Below are positions 53,335-62,800 of a stretch of DNA of 64,000 bases, in pieces. Below the pieces are notes generated by a model. That model did not search any database, was not told the DNA's origin, and was given only the letters and a program-made list of their open reading frames with translations. The translations under genes were made by a program, and so were the position numbers. Numbering within the stretch: the stretch's first letter is position 1; each line of letters opens with the position of its first letter. Source of the DNA: Paenibacillus doosanensis (GTDB lineage Bacteria; Bacillota; Bacilli; Paenibacillales; NBRC-103111); assembly GCF_025060755.1 (NCBI RefSeq), contig NZ_JANYUY010000004.1, positions 1 to 64,000 of the forward strand, in the 5' to 3' direction.

Positions 53335-53889
53335 ATGGAACACTCTAATACTTCGGCAGTCAAACGGCGCCCGTCCTTCATCCCCTCCCAGGACAGAATC
53401 CCGTTCTACGCGGCAACCGCCACAGCGGCCGTCATTGCGGTGATGGGGCTATGGAACTTGCTTCACACCTCCCCGGATATGGTTCATGCCAGGAGCTTTA
53501 AAGAGGAATTTAAAGCATTCGGTTCCTTGGCGCGCATCGCGTTATTTGCGGTTTTGTCTCATTACGTTCTCGTTGCTATTATGAAAAGGCGATGGCTGAC
53601 GCGCTGGGCGAGGGTGAAATCATTCATCGCAGCCTTGTCCAGGCTGGCAAGGAAGTGGCATACTCCTGTCGCCATTCTATCCCTTTCCCTGATCCTGCTT
53701 CATGTCGTCGGGGCGTTCATGTACGGATTCAAGCCCGATTTCCATAGTATCAGCGGGCTGCTGGCTCTGCTTGCGCTGCTTCCCGTCCCCCTGTCCGGGC
53801 TGTTCCGATACCGGCGTTTGGACCGCCAATGGCATTTGCGACTGGGATTGGCCTTTGCCGTTCTGTTTCTTATTCATGCCTTCGTATAA
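53335..53889 (+). CDS. Four-helix membrane protein with paired histidines, cytochrome b-like
   Basis: A 184-residue protein with four hydrophobic helices (about 25-43, 62-83, 108-125 with flanking His, 132-150, and a last helix to the C terminus). Histidines sit at regular positions near helix ends: SHYVLVA, KWHTPVAIL...LLHVVG, and QWHLRLGL...FLIHAFV. Pairs of His about 14-15 residues apart in the last helices resemble heme-b ligation in cytochrome b561-like or ferric-reductase-like proteins (inference). GAGGAGC lies about 7 bases before the ATG. It is monocistronic, with a terminator at 53911-53937. Confidence 0.7.
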   Translation: MEHSNTSAVKRRPSFIPSQDRIPFYAATATAAVIAVMGLWNLLHTSPDMVHARSFKEEFKAFGSLARIALFAVLSHYVLVAIMKRRWLTRWARVKSFIAALSRLARKWHTPVAILSLSLILLHVVGAFMYGFKPDFHSISGLLALLALLPVPLSGLFRYRRLDRQWHLRLGLAFAVLFLIHAFV

Positions 53890-53910
53890 CTCCTTCGCCG
53901 ATCAGCGGCA

Positions 53911-53937
53911 GGCCGGTTCTCTCGAACCGGTCTTTTT
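53911..53937 (+). terminator. Terminator of the four-helix protein gene
   Basis: GGCCGGTTC/GAACCGGTC arms followed by TTTTT, 22 bases after the stop. Confidence 0.88.
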
Positions 53938-54004
53938 GCGTACGCGGACGGCGGTCCAGCCGACGATGGGCACAGCGTTCAGCCCCGTTTACATTCAGTT
54001 TATA

Positions 54005-54019
54005 AAAGTATCGTATACT
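54005..54019. promoter_or_regulatory. Palindrome upstream of the 33-codon ORF
   Basis: AAGTAT-CGT-ATACTT, perfect 6-base arms with a 3-base centre, in an AT-rich region just before a strong ribosome site. It may be an operator or part of a promoter for the small ORF and the downstream two-component genes. Confidence 0.45.
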
Positions 54020-54056
54020 TCTTTCATATAAGGGTATTAAAGGAGAGATGCTATCG

Positions 54057-54158
54057 ATGTCTTCCGTGAAACCGAATGTTCGTCCGATCTTGAAAAGCTT
54101 ACTGCCGGACTTGCCGCCGCGCCCCGCTGACGGCTTGTCTTCGAGCCGAAGCTCGTAA
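54057..54158 (+). CDS. Small 33-residue ORF upstream of the two-component operon
   Basis: ATG 54057 has AAAGGAGAG 6-9 bases upstream. It encodes a basic, Pro/Ser-rich 33-residue peptide (MSSVKPNVRPILKSLLPDLP...), ending 93 bases before the response regulator. It could be a leader peptide for the operon, a true small protein, or the remnant of a longer gene. No family is recognised. Confidence 0.5.
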   Translation: MSSVKPNVRPILKSLLPDLPPRPADGLSSSRSS

Positions 54159-54251
54159 CGCAGGCGGAACTGGTGTATGCTGTTTCATATCCCGTTTTTT
54201 ATTCCGTATGAACCGTTGGAGGATATTGCAGAAAGGCGGCTGTTATTATCG

Positions 54252-54926
54252 ATGACGAAAATTATGATCGTAGATGACGATCCGCATATTCGGGAGCTGG
54301 TGCGCGTATTTTTAGGCAACGAAGGCTTTGACGTGTATGAAGCTTCCGACGGCCAGGACGCGCTGGTTAAGCTGGAGTCGCTCACTGTAGATATGGTCAT
54401 TCTCGATATTATGATGCCTAATATGGACGGCTGGGAGCTGTGCCGCGAGCTCAGGGAACATTACGAGCTTCCCCTGCTCATGCTGACGGCCAAAGGGGAA
54501 ACTTCGCAAAAGGTCAAAGGCTTCGAGCTCGGCGCCGACGATTACCTCGTCAAGCCGTTCGATCCGCCGGAGCTGGTCGCTCGCGTAAAAGCGCTGATGA
54601 AGCGGTACCGCATCGCCGTCTCGCAGACGATCCAGATCGGGGAGCTGTCGATGAACCGCAAAACGTATGAGCTGACCGTTGCCGGGGAAAGTTTGACGCT
54701 GCCTTTAAAAGAGTTTGAGCTGCTGTTCAAATTGGCCAGCTACCCGGGCAAAACCTTCTCCCGCGAGCAATTGATCGAGCAAATCTGGGGCTATGATTTC
54801 GAGGGAAACGAACGTACGGTCGACGTTCATATTAACCGGCTGCGCGAACGATTTCCCGAGGAGCAGTGCGCCTTCCGGATCAACACAATCCGCGGGCTCG
54901 GCTATCGCCTGGAGATCGTTACATGA
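54252..54926 (+). CDS. OmpR/PhoB-family response regulator
   Basis: A 224-residue regulator: receiver with DDD at 8-10, phospho-acceptor D52 (VILDIMMPN) and K101 (DYLVKPF), then a winged-helix domain (about 130-224; PLKEFELLFKLASYPGK, TVDVHINRLRERF, TIRGLGYRLE). An AAAGGCGG site lies upstream; the frame is open to ATG 54177, but MTKIMIVDDD is the natural start. Its stop overlaps the kinase start in ATGA, so the pair is translationally coupled. Confidence 0.94.
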   Translation: MTKIMIVDDDPHIRELVRVFLGNEGFDVYEASDGQDALVKLESLTVDMVILDIMMPNMDGWELCRELREHYELPLLMLTAKGETSQKVKGFELGADDYLVKPFDPPELVARVKALMKRYRIAVSQTIQIGELSMNRKTYELTVAGESLTLPLKEFELLFKLASYPGKTFSREQLIEQIWGYDFEGNERTVDVHINRLRERFPEEQCAFRINTIRGLGYRLEIVT

Positions 54927-56320
54927 AGCTGCTGCGGATCATATCGGGCATCGCCGGCTTCTTGGCGTTTTCCATCTTCGTCTGGACTCTCGCTTTTCTC
55001 ATTACGACGTACGCCTACAATGTAAAAGATACCGAAGCGCGGTGGAACGATATGCTGGAAGGCGGGAGGACGATCGCGGCCCTGCAAGGGGCGAACGAAG
55101 CGAGCACGGAGCTGCTGATGAAGCAGCTCGCCCTGCTCAAGCATGAACGGCTCGTGCTCATCGACGGCTCGGGCCGACGGCTCGTGTTCGGGGGAGAAGC
55201 TGCCGAAGCGTTCGCCGCCGGCATCGATTCGGAGGATGTCGAACAGGTTCGCAGCGGCGCCGACGTGAAAAAGTTCGAGCATCCGCATCTGCTCGGCCCG
55301 GGCCTGACCACAACGGGCCAGGCCGTTACCGTCGGCGGCCGTCAGTATGCGCTGTTCATCCAGCAGGAGACCGACAGTCTGTTTCACGATTACGGCAAGC
55401 AACTCGTTACCGTCGTCGTCCATCTGCTCATTTTCTTCCTGCTCCTGCTATGCACGACGCCCATGCGTAAAAAACAGATGCACATGTTCCGGCGGATGAT
55501 CGCGCTGATTCGCCGAATCGGCAAAGGCGACTTCAGCGTCACCTTCGATATTACGAAAGACCGCCACGGTCCATGGGGCGAGCTCGCGGAGAGCTTGAAT
55601 CATATGACGCTCGAACTAAATCAGATGGAGCAAATGCGTCAGGAATTTATTTCCAACGTTTCGCATGAAATTCAATCTCCGCTCACGTCCATCGGCGGCT
55701 TCGCCCGCGCGCTTCACAACGACAATTTGAGTGCCGAGGAACGCCGCCATTATCTCGATATTATCGAAACCGAGAGCCGGCGGCTGTCCAAGCTCAGCGA
55801 CAATCTGCTCAAGCTGACCTCGCTGGAATCGCGGCATCACCCGTTCGATCCGAAGCCGTTCCGGCTGGACAAACAGCTGCGCCGCCTGGTGCTGGCCTGC
55901 GAGCCGCAATGGCTGGACAAAGGCATCGAGATGGACGTCTCCCTGGATGAAATCACGATTGTCGCCGACGAAGATATGATGAGTCAGGTATGGGTGAACC
56001 TGCTTGGCAACAGCATCAAGTTTACGCCGGCCGGAGGCACGATCGGCGTACAGGCCGGGCAGGAAGGGCCGAATGCCGTCATCCGGATATCGGACACCGG
56101 AATCGGCATTTCCGAGGAGGAGCAGGAGCATGTCTTCGAGCGCTTCTACAAGGCGGACAAATCACGCAGCCGCGCAGCCGGCGGCAGCGGTCTTGGCCTG
56201 TCGATCGTGAAGAACATCGTCGAGCGGCATCACGGCTCGATCCGCGTGCAGAGCCGGCTGGGCGAAGGCACCTGCTTCATCGTGACCCTGCCGCTCAAGC
56301 CGCAGCAGGACAAAGCGTGA
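54923..56320 (+). CDS. HAMP-HisKA sensor histidine kinase
   Basis: A 465-residue kinase: TM1 (about 5-30), an extracytoplasmic sensor of about 130 residues, TM2 (about 165-185), HAMP (about 190-240), HisKA with H248 in VSHEIQSPLTSI, and HATPase_c (NLLGNSIKFT, DTGIGISEEE, GGSGLGLSIVKN). It is cotranscribed with and overlaps the regulator. The signal is unknown. The architecture resembles Firmicutes envelope-stress or drug-response kinases. Confidence 0.94.
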   Translation: MKLLRIISGIAGFLAFSIFVWTLAFLITTYAYNVKDTEARWNDMLEGGRTIAALQGANEASTELLMKQLALLKHERLVLIDGSGRRLVFGGEAAEAFAAGIDSEDVEQVRSGADVKKFEHPHLLGPGLTTTGQAVTVGGRQYALFIQQETDSLFHDYGKQLVTVVVHLLIFFLLLLCTTPMRKKQMHMFRRMIALIRRIGKGDFSVTFDITKDRHGPWGELAESLNHMTLELNQMEQMRQEFISNVSHEIQSPLTSIGGFARALHNDNLSAEERRHYLDIIETESRRLSKLSDNLLKLTSLESRHHPFDPKPFRLDKQLRRLVLACEPQWLDKGIEMDVSLDEITIVADEDMMSQVWVNLLGNSIKFTPAGGTIGVQAGQEGPNAVIRISDTGIGISEEEQEHVFERFYKADKSRSRAAGGSGLGLSIVKNIVERHHGSIRVQSRLGEGTCFIVTLPLKPQQDKA

Positions 56321-56417
56321 GCCCGCCACAAACCGCGGCGGCTTCTTGTGACAAACAGGATGCTGCTTCGCCCAGCGTATCGTCGTAACGTTATCGGCTG
56401 CACAACATTTCGGAGAG

Positions 56418-56450
56418 ACGGCCCGCCTACCGGCAGGGCCGTTTCATTTT
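56418..56450 (+). terminator. Terminator of the two-component operon
   Basis: ACGGCCC/GGGCCGT arms around an 11-base loop, followed by TTCATTTT, about 100 bases after the kinase stop. Confidence 0.75.
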
Positions 56451-56632
56451 GCTCTTTTTCGTTTCTCCTCGAAAGTTAACGCCATCCGTTATAATCCCGC
56501 AAGCCGCCCTCGCAAAGCAAGAGACTGGCATGCCGTTGTTGTATGCAAGCCAGGGTTATGAAGAACACACTCTAGTACAAATTACCCAATATCATCCAAA
56601 TGAACATTTCATTCATGAAAAGTCACAAACAA

Positions 56633-56644
56633 GGAAAATTTTCC
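56633..56644. promoter_or_regulatory. GGAAAATTTTCC palindrome upstream of the surface-protein gene
   Basis: A perfect 12-bp palindrome about 66-77 bases before the promoter, followed by a partial echo (CGAAAATT). It may be a regulator site; the AT-rich setting makes chance possible. Confidence 0.4.
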
Positions 56645-56709
56645 CGAAAATTAGAGGGATCTCAGGTTTTGAAATGATGTTATCGTGTCATTTTTCACAA
56701 AAACACCGA

Positions 56710-56739
56710 TTGCTTTACAAGTCCCGACCTCACTATAAT
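56710..56739 (+). promoter_or_regulatory. SigA-type promoter of the large surface-protein gene
   Basis: -35 TTGCTT (56710-56715), 18-base spacer, perfect -10 TATAAT (56734-56739). The leader would be about 55 bases. Confidence 0.75.
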
Positions 56740-56800
56740 AGTACTTATGGACTATTCCGGTCTTGGCTTACAAACTTTGAAGTAAAGAGGGGAGCAGCAA

Positions 56801-59800
56801 TTGGTTAATTTAATGCAAAGATGGATTTTCCGAGTCATGTTGTCGGTTATTTTTCTTACCGCCGGATTGACTTTTATCCTCAGAAACGACCAGGTTCATG
56901 CGGAGGGAAGCCGGGAGCTTGTGCAGAATGGAGGGTATCGACCTTATCTTGAATGGGATGTTGGAAACTTCACTTCCGGGATAGAAAGGAAAGCGACGCT
57001 ATATACATACGCAATCAGCGGGGAGACTCTAAATTTGGGCTCGAGTGTCCCGGTTTCAAGCGATGGTAGAGATATCGTCGTCACTAAGCCAAGCGGGGAC
57101 GTCATAAATCTAGACGTTACAACAGCCGATCAAGGCCTGATCAACACCGTGGCCAAAGAAACCGCCGGCCCTTATGTCGCTAGTTCGAATACCGCAGGAT
57201 ATAACCCGCTGACTGTTCACGCGGACCAAACCGGCTGGTATAAGGTAGAGTTCCACTCGCCGGGCGGTGGTACAGGCAACCCGAAAAAGCTCCTCGGAAA
57301 TCAAAACGGATTTTATAGCAGCACAACCACCGCCAATAAGACGATTCAGTCGAAGACCGTCGGCGCCTGGGATATTACCGTTAAAGATGCGTCAGGAAAT
57401 ATCAAAAATGGCCGTACATTCAGTTACTATCTTCCTCTAAACATGGGGAGCAATGGTATCAACTTAAACTCCAACCTGTATGTTCTGACTAAGGACGGAT
57501 ATCTCTATTTAACGGATATGAACGGGATCGACCCGTGGGGCTTCATTTTCTTTTCGAATAATCGCGGGTATATTGATGGGAATACCACCCTATACCGTTC
57601 AATCAGCTTTAGCAAGCTTACTGATAGCGGTGTTACGGTTCAGAACCCCGGAGAAGCGGATACGGAAACGGATAAGACCCACCGGATCTTTTTTAACAAG
57701 CCCAGTGCGGATTTGCCGGCAGATGTCCCTACATCTCCTGTCGATCTGCCAACCATTTCCGGCTTTCAGTTTAAAAACAAGCAAGAAACGAGCAATATGG
57801 CTAAACCCGGGGACGGCGGTACGTTCGAATTCGTTTCGGATAAGTCCGGAACGTACCAGCTTATTATAGACACCGATGGAGATAAAGAATTCGACCCGAC
57901 CAAGGACGTCGTCCTGGAAAATGTCTTAAGCAAAGGTCTTAATAAAGTGAATTGGAACGGCAAAAACCGGAGCGGTACGGCTAATCTCCCGGTAGGTACT
58001 TACCCGGCGAAATTAATTATTAAGGGCGGGGAATACCACTTCCCGCTGCTGGACGTCGAGGTCGCGACTAATGGAATTAAAATCAATATGGAAAACCCTC
58101 CGGGCCATTTTCCCAGCGGGATTACTAGCAGCACAATCTACTACAACGACAGCAATTATACAACCTCTAACGGAACTTTTTTAAACGATATCAACGGCAC
58201 AGATGCAAGTAAAGGCGTCAATAGTACGAACGGGGCGCATGCTTTTCCAGATGGAAATAATATCGCTATGGATACCTGGACCTATTTCCCGGGGCCAACG
58301 GCAACGGCCGATGTTGTCATTACCAATACCACCATATCGGGAAATATTTATAACGATATTAACGGCAATGGAGTTAAAGATACTGGCGAGAGCGGGCTAG
58401 CCAATGTCACGCTGACGGTTACCGATTCCGCCGATATTGTCCAGACGATCACGACGGACACCAATGGAGATTACAGTACTCCGGTAACTCAAGGGTCCGT
58501 AACGGTTCAAGTGACTGGAGGAGCCGGTCTAACGGGTTATTCCCTCGTATCCGGCAGCGCCTCCCAGACAAAGTTGGCAGCTGCCGACGGGAATACCGCT
58601 TTCGAGCTCGTCGGATACGCGATGGATACGACGCCGCCGGCACCGCCTGTGATTACAGGGATCACTAACGACACAGGGAACAGCGGGAGCGACGGCCTGA
58701 CTAACGATAATACACTGGAAATTAAGGGTACGGCTGAAGCCAATAGTACCGTATCGGTTTATAAAGATGGCCAGTTTATTGGAACAGTAACGGCAAACGA
58801 AAGCGGCTCATGGAGCTTGGACTACACCTCCACAGCTTTGCCAGACGGATCGTTCTCTCTTACGGCTACGGCAACAGATAGATCAGGGAATACAAGTGAC
58901 CCTTCCGCGGCTTTTCCAGTAGCGATCGATACGGCGACTCATGTGAGTATCACGTCTCCAGTCAATGGAAGCTCGACAAAAGAATCCAAGCCGGTCATCT
59001 CCGGTACTGCCGAACCGGGCGATACTATAGTGGTGAAGATCGATGGCATTATGGTATCCGATTCCGTGATCGCTGGTAACGACGGCAAATGGTCGTTCAC
59101 GACTACAGATGCGTTGACGGAGGGCGTCCACACGGTTGACGCCACGGCTGCCGATGCTGCTGGCAATACTGCCGATGCAGTGCAAGTCAGCTTTACCATT
59201 GATTCAAGCACCTTTGTTGCCATCGCGGCTCCGGCTAATGGCAGCAAGACAAAAGAAACGAAACCGGTTATCTCCGGTACAGTCGAAGCCGGCGATACCA
59301 TCGTACTGAAGATCGACGGCGTTATGGTATCTGATTCCGTGATCGCCGACACCGACGGTAAATGGTCGTTCACGACTACAAATGCTTTGACAGAGGGCGT
59401 TCACACCGTTGACGCTACGGCAACCGATACATTGGGCAATACTGCCGATGCAGCGCAAGTCAGCTTTACTATTGATTCAAGCACCTTTGTTACTATCGCG
59501 GCTCCTGCGGATAGCAGCACAACAAAAGAATCCAAGCCGCTGATCTCCGGTACAGCTGAACCTGGCGATACCATTGTCGTGAAGATCGATGAGGTTGTGG
59601 TATCCGACTCCGTGATCGCAGGTAACGACGGTAAATGGTCGTTCACGCCTTCAAATGCTTTGATAGAGGGCGTTCATACCGTTGATGCCATGGCGACTGA
59701 CACACTCGGCAATACTGCCAATGCCGAGCAAGTTAACTTTACTATTGATTCAAGCACCTTTGTTGCTATCGCGGCTCCCGCTAATGGCAGCACAACAAAA

Positions 59801-62800
59801 GAATCAAAACCGCTCATCTCCGGTACCGCCGAAGCCGGTGACACTGTCGTAGTTAAGATCGATGGCGTTATGGTTTCCGATACCGTAATCGCCGGTAACG
59901 ACGGCAAATGGTCGTTCACGACTTCAGATGGGTTGACGGAGGGCGTTCATATCGTTGATGCCACGGCAACCGATACATTGGGCAATACTGCCGATGCAGC
60001 GCAAGTCAGCTTTACCGTGGATACGAGCACCTTTGTTGCTATCGCGGCTCCCGCAGATGGCAGCACTACGAAAGAAACCAAACCGGTCATCTCCGGTAAC
60101 GCCGAAGCTGGCGACACCATCGTACTGAAGATCGACGGCGTTATGGTATCCGACTCCGTGATCGCTGGTAACGACGGCAAATGGTCGTTCACGACTACTA
60201 GCGCTTTGACAGAGGGCGTTCATACGGTTGACGCCACCGCAACTGACACATTGGGCAATACCGCCGATGCAGTGCAAGTTAACTTTACTATTGATTCAAG
60301 CACCTTTGTTGCTATCGCGGCTCCCGCAGATGGCAGCACTACGAAAGAAACCAAACCGGTCATCTCCGGTACAGCCGAAGCTGGCGACACCATCGTACTG
60401 AAGATCGACGGCGTTATGGTATCTGATTCCGTGATCGCAGGTAACGACGGTAAATGGTCCTTCACGACTACAGATGCGTTGACAGAGGGCGTTCATACCG
60501 TTGACGCTACCGCAACTGACACACTCGGCAATACTGCCAATGCCGAGCAAGTTAACTTTACTATTGATTCAAGCACCTTTGTTGCCATCGCGGCTCCGGC
60601 GGATGGCAGCACAACAAAAGAAACGAAACCGGTCATCTCCGGTACCGCCGAAGCCGGTGACACTGTCGTAGTTAAGATCGATGGCGTTATGGTTTCCGAT
60701 ACCGTAATCGCTGGTAACGACGGCAAATGGTCGTTCACGACTACAAATGCGTTGACAGAGGGCGTTCATACCGTTGATGCCACGGCAACCGATACACTCG
60801 GCAATACTGCCGATGCAGCGCAAGTTAGCTTTACCATTGATTCAAGCACCTTTGTTGCCATCGCGGCTCCCGCTAATGGCAGCACTACGAAAGAGTCCAA
60901 ACCGGTCATCTCCGGTACTGCCGAAGCCGGTGACACCATCGTACTGAAGATCGATGGCGTTATGGTATCTGATTCCGTGATCGCAGGTAACGACGGCAAA
61001 TGGTCCTTCACGCCTGCCAGCGCTTTGACGGAGGGCGTTCACACCGTTGACGCTACGGCAAACGATACATTGGGCAATATCGCCGATGCAGTGCAAGTTA
61101 GCTTTACTGTGGATACGAGCACGAATGTAGCCATTTCGGCTCCAGCGAACGGCAGCACTACAAAAGAAACAAAGCCAGTCATCTCCGGTACTGCCGAAGC
61201 CGGTGACACCATCGTACTGAAGATCGATGGCGTTATGGTATCTGATTCCGTGATCGCGGGTAACGATGGCAAGTGGTCTTTCACGACTACAAATGCTTTG
61301 ACAAAGGGCGTTCATACCGTTGATGCCACCGCAACCGACACATTGGGCAATACTGCCGATGCAGCGCAAGTTAGCTTTACCATTGATTCAAGCACCTTTG
61401 TTGCTATCGCGGCTCCGGCTAATGGCAGCAAGACAAAAGAAACGAAACCGGTTATCTCCGGTACTGCCGAAGCTGGCGATACCATCGTGGTCAAGATCGA
61501 CGGCGTTACGGCATCCGACTCCGTGATCGCCAACGGCGAGGGCAAATGGTCTTTCACGCCTGCCAGCGCTTTGACGGAGGGCGTTCATACGGTTAACGCC
61601 GCGGCAACCGACACATTGGGCAATATCGCCGATGCTGCGCAAGTTAGCTTTAACATTGATTCAAGCACCTTTGTTGCCATCGCGGCTCCCGCTAATGGCA
61701 GCACAACGAAAGAGTCCAAACCGGTTATCTCCGGTACAGCCGAAGCTGGCGATACCATCGTCGTGAAGATCGACGGCGTTATGGTATCCGACTCCGTGAT
61801 CGCCGGTAACGACGGTAAATGGTCGTTCACGCCTGCCAGCGCTTTGACAGAGGGCGTTCATACCGTTGACGCTACGGCAACCGACACATTGGGCAATACT
61901 GCCGATGCAGCGCAAGTTAGCTTTACCATTGATTCAAGCACCTTTGTTGCTATCGCGGCTCCCGCTAATGGCAGCACTACGAAAGAGTCCAAACCGGTGA
62001 TCTCCGGTGCTGCCGAACCTGGCGCTACCATCGTGGTCAAGATCGACGGCGTTACGGCATCCGACTCCGTGATCGCCAACGGCGAGGGCAAATGGTCGTT
62101 CACGACTACAAATGCTTTGGCGGAGGGCGTTCATACCGTTGACGCCACCGCAACTGACACACTCGGCAATACCGCCGATGCAGCGCAAGTCAGCTTTACA
62201 GTGAATACACTGCCCGATAAACCTGCTGCGCCGATCCATCTGGCTAGTTCCAACACCACTCAAACAACAACCGATTTGAGTTGGGACTCCGTCAGCGGCG
62301 CAACGTATTACACCATCTATAAAGACGATCAAGTGTATAAGACAAATGTGGCTAGCCATGTATTTGAAGTAACCGGGCTAACTCCCGATACGACTTATGA
62401 GTTCACAGTGAGCGCCTCCAATGCAGGCGGAGAATCGGTTCCAAGCAACACCGTTCAGGTGACGACACTCCCTAGCTGGTCGCTAGCCTTAACAGCCGGC
62501 GACACCACACAAACGGCCGTAAACTTAAATTGGAATACGGTCACGGAAGCCACTTATTACATTTTGTACAAGGATAATGCCAAGTTAGCCACGGTCACCG
62601 ATACAGTATACCTGGCAGACGGCTTGTCATCAGGAACGACGTACACTTTTAAAGTCGATGCATTCCAGAACGGGAAATGGATGATTACATCCAATACGGT
62701 TACCGTAACAACAGGAGTTCATTATACGGATTCCGGAATTTTTGGAACCATCTACAGCGCTACGGGAGGTAGAGTAGCGAACCTGGGGGTAGAGCTTCTC

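Larger units (their letters stand above)
56321..56709. other. Intergenic region before the surface-protein promoter
   Basis: About 390 bases. It holds the terminator at 56418-56450, the palindrome at 56633-56644 and AT-rich sequence with small inverted repeats. A frame from 56449 to 56808 crosses the promoter of the next gene and is not considered a gene. Confidence 0.5.

Noticed and set aside
56449-56808. 119-codon + frame before the surface-protein gene
   Set aside because: It spans the terminator and the promoter with perfect -10 box, and its stop overlaps the ribosome site region of the next gene.
58939-62103. Series of about 81-84-codon antisense ORFs spaced by 273 bp
   Set aside because: They are the reverse-strand reading of the repeat array; the periodicity reflects the 273-bp units. 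No ribosome sites or family features.
58928-62203. CRISPR-like periodicity
   Set aside because: Units are 273 bp, contiguous, coding and without unique spacers; not a CRISPR array.
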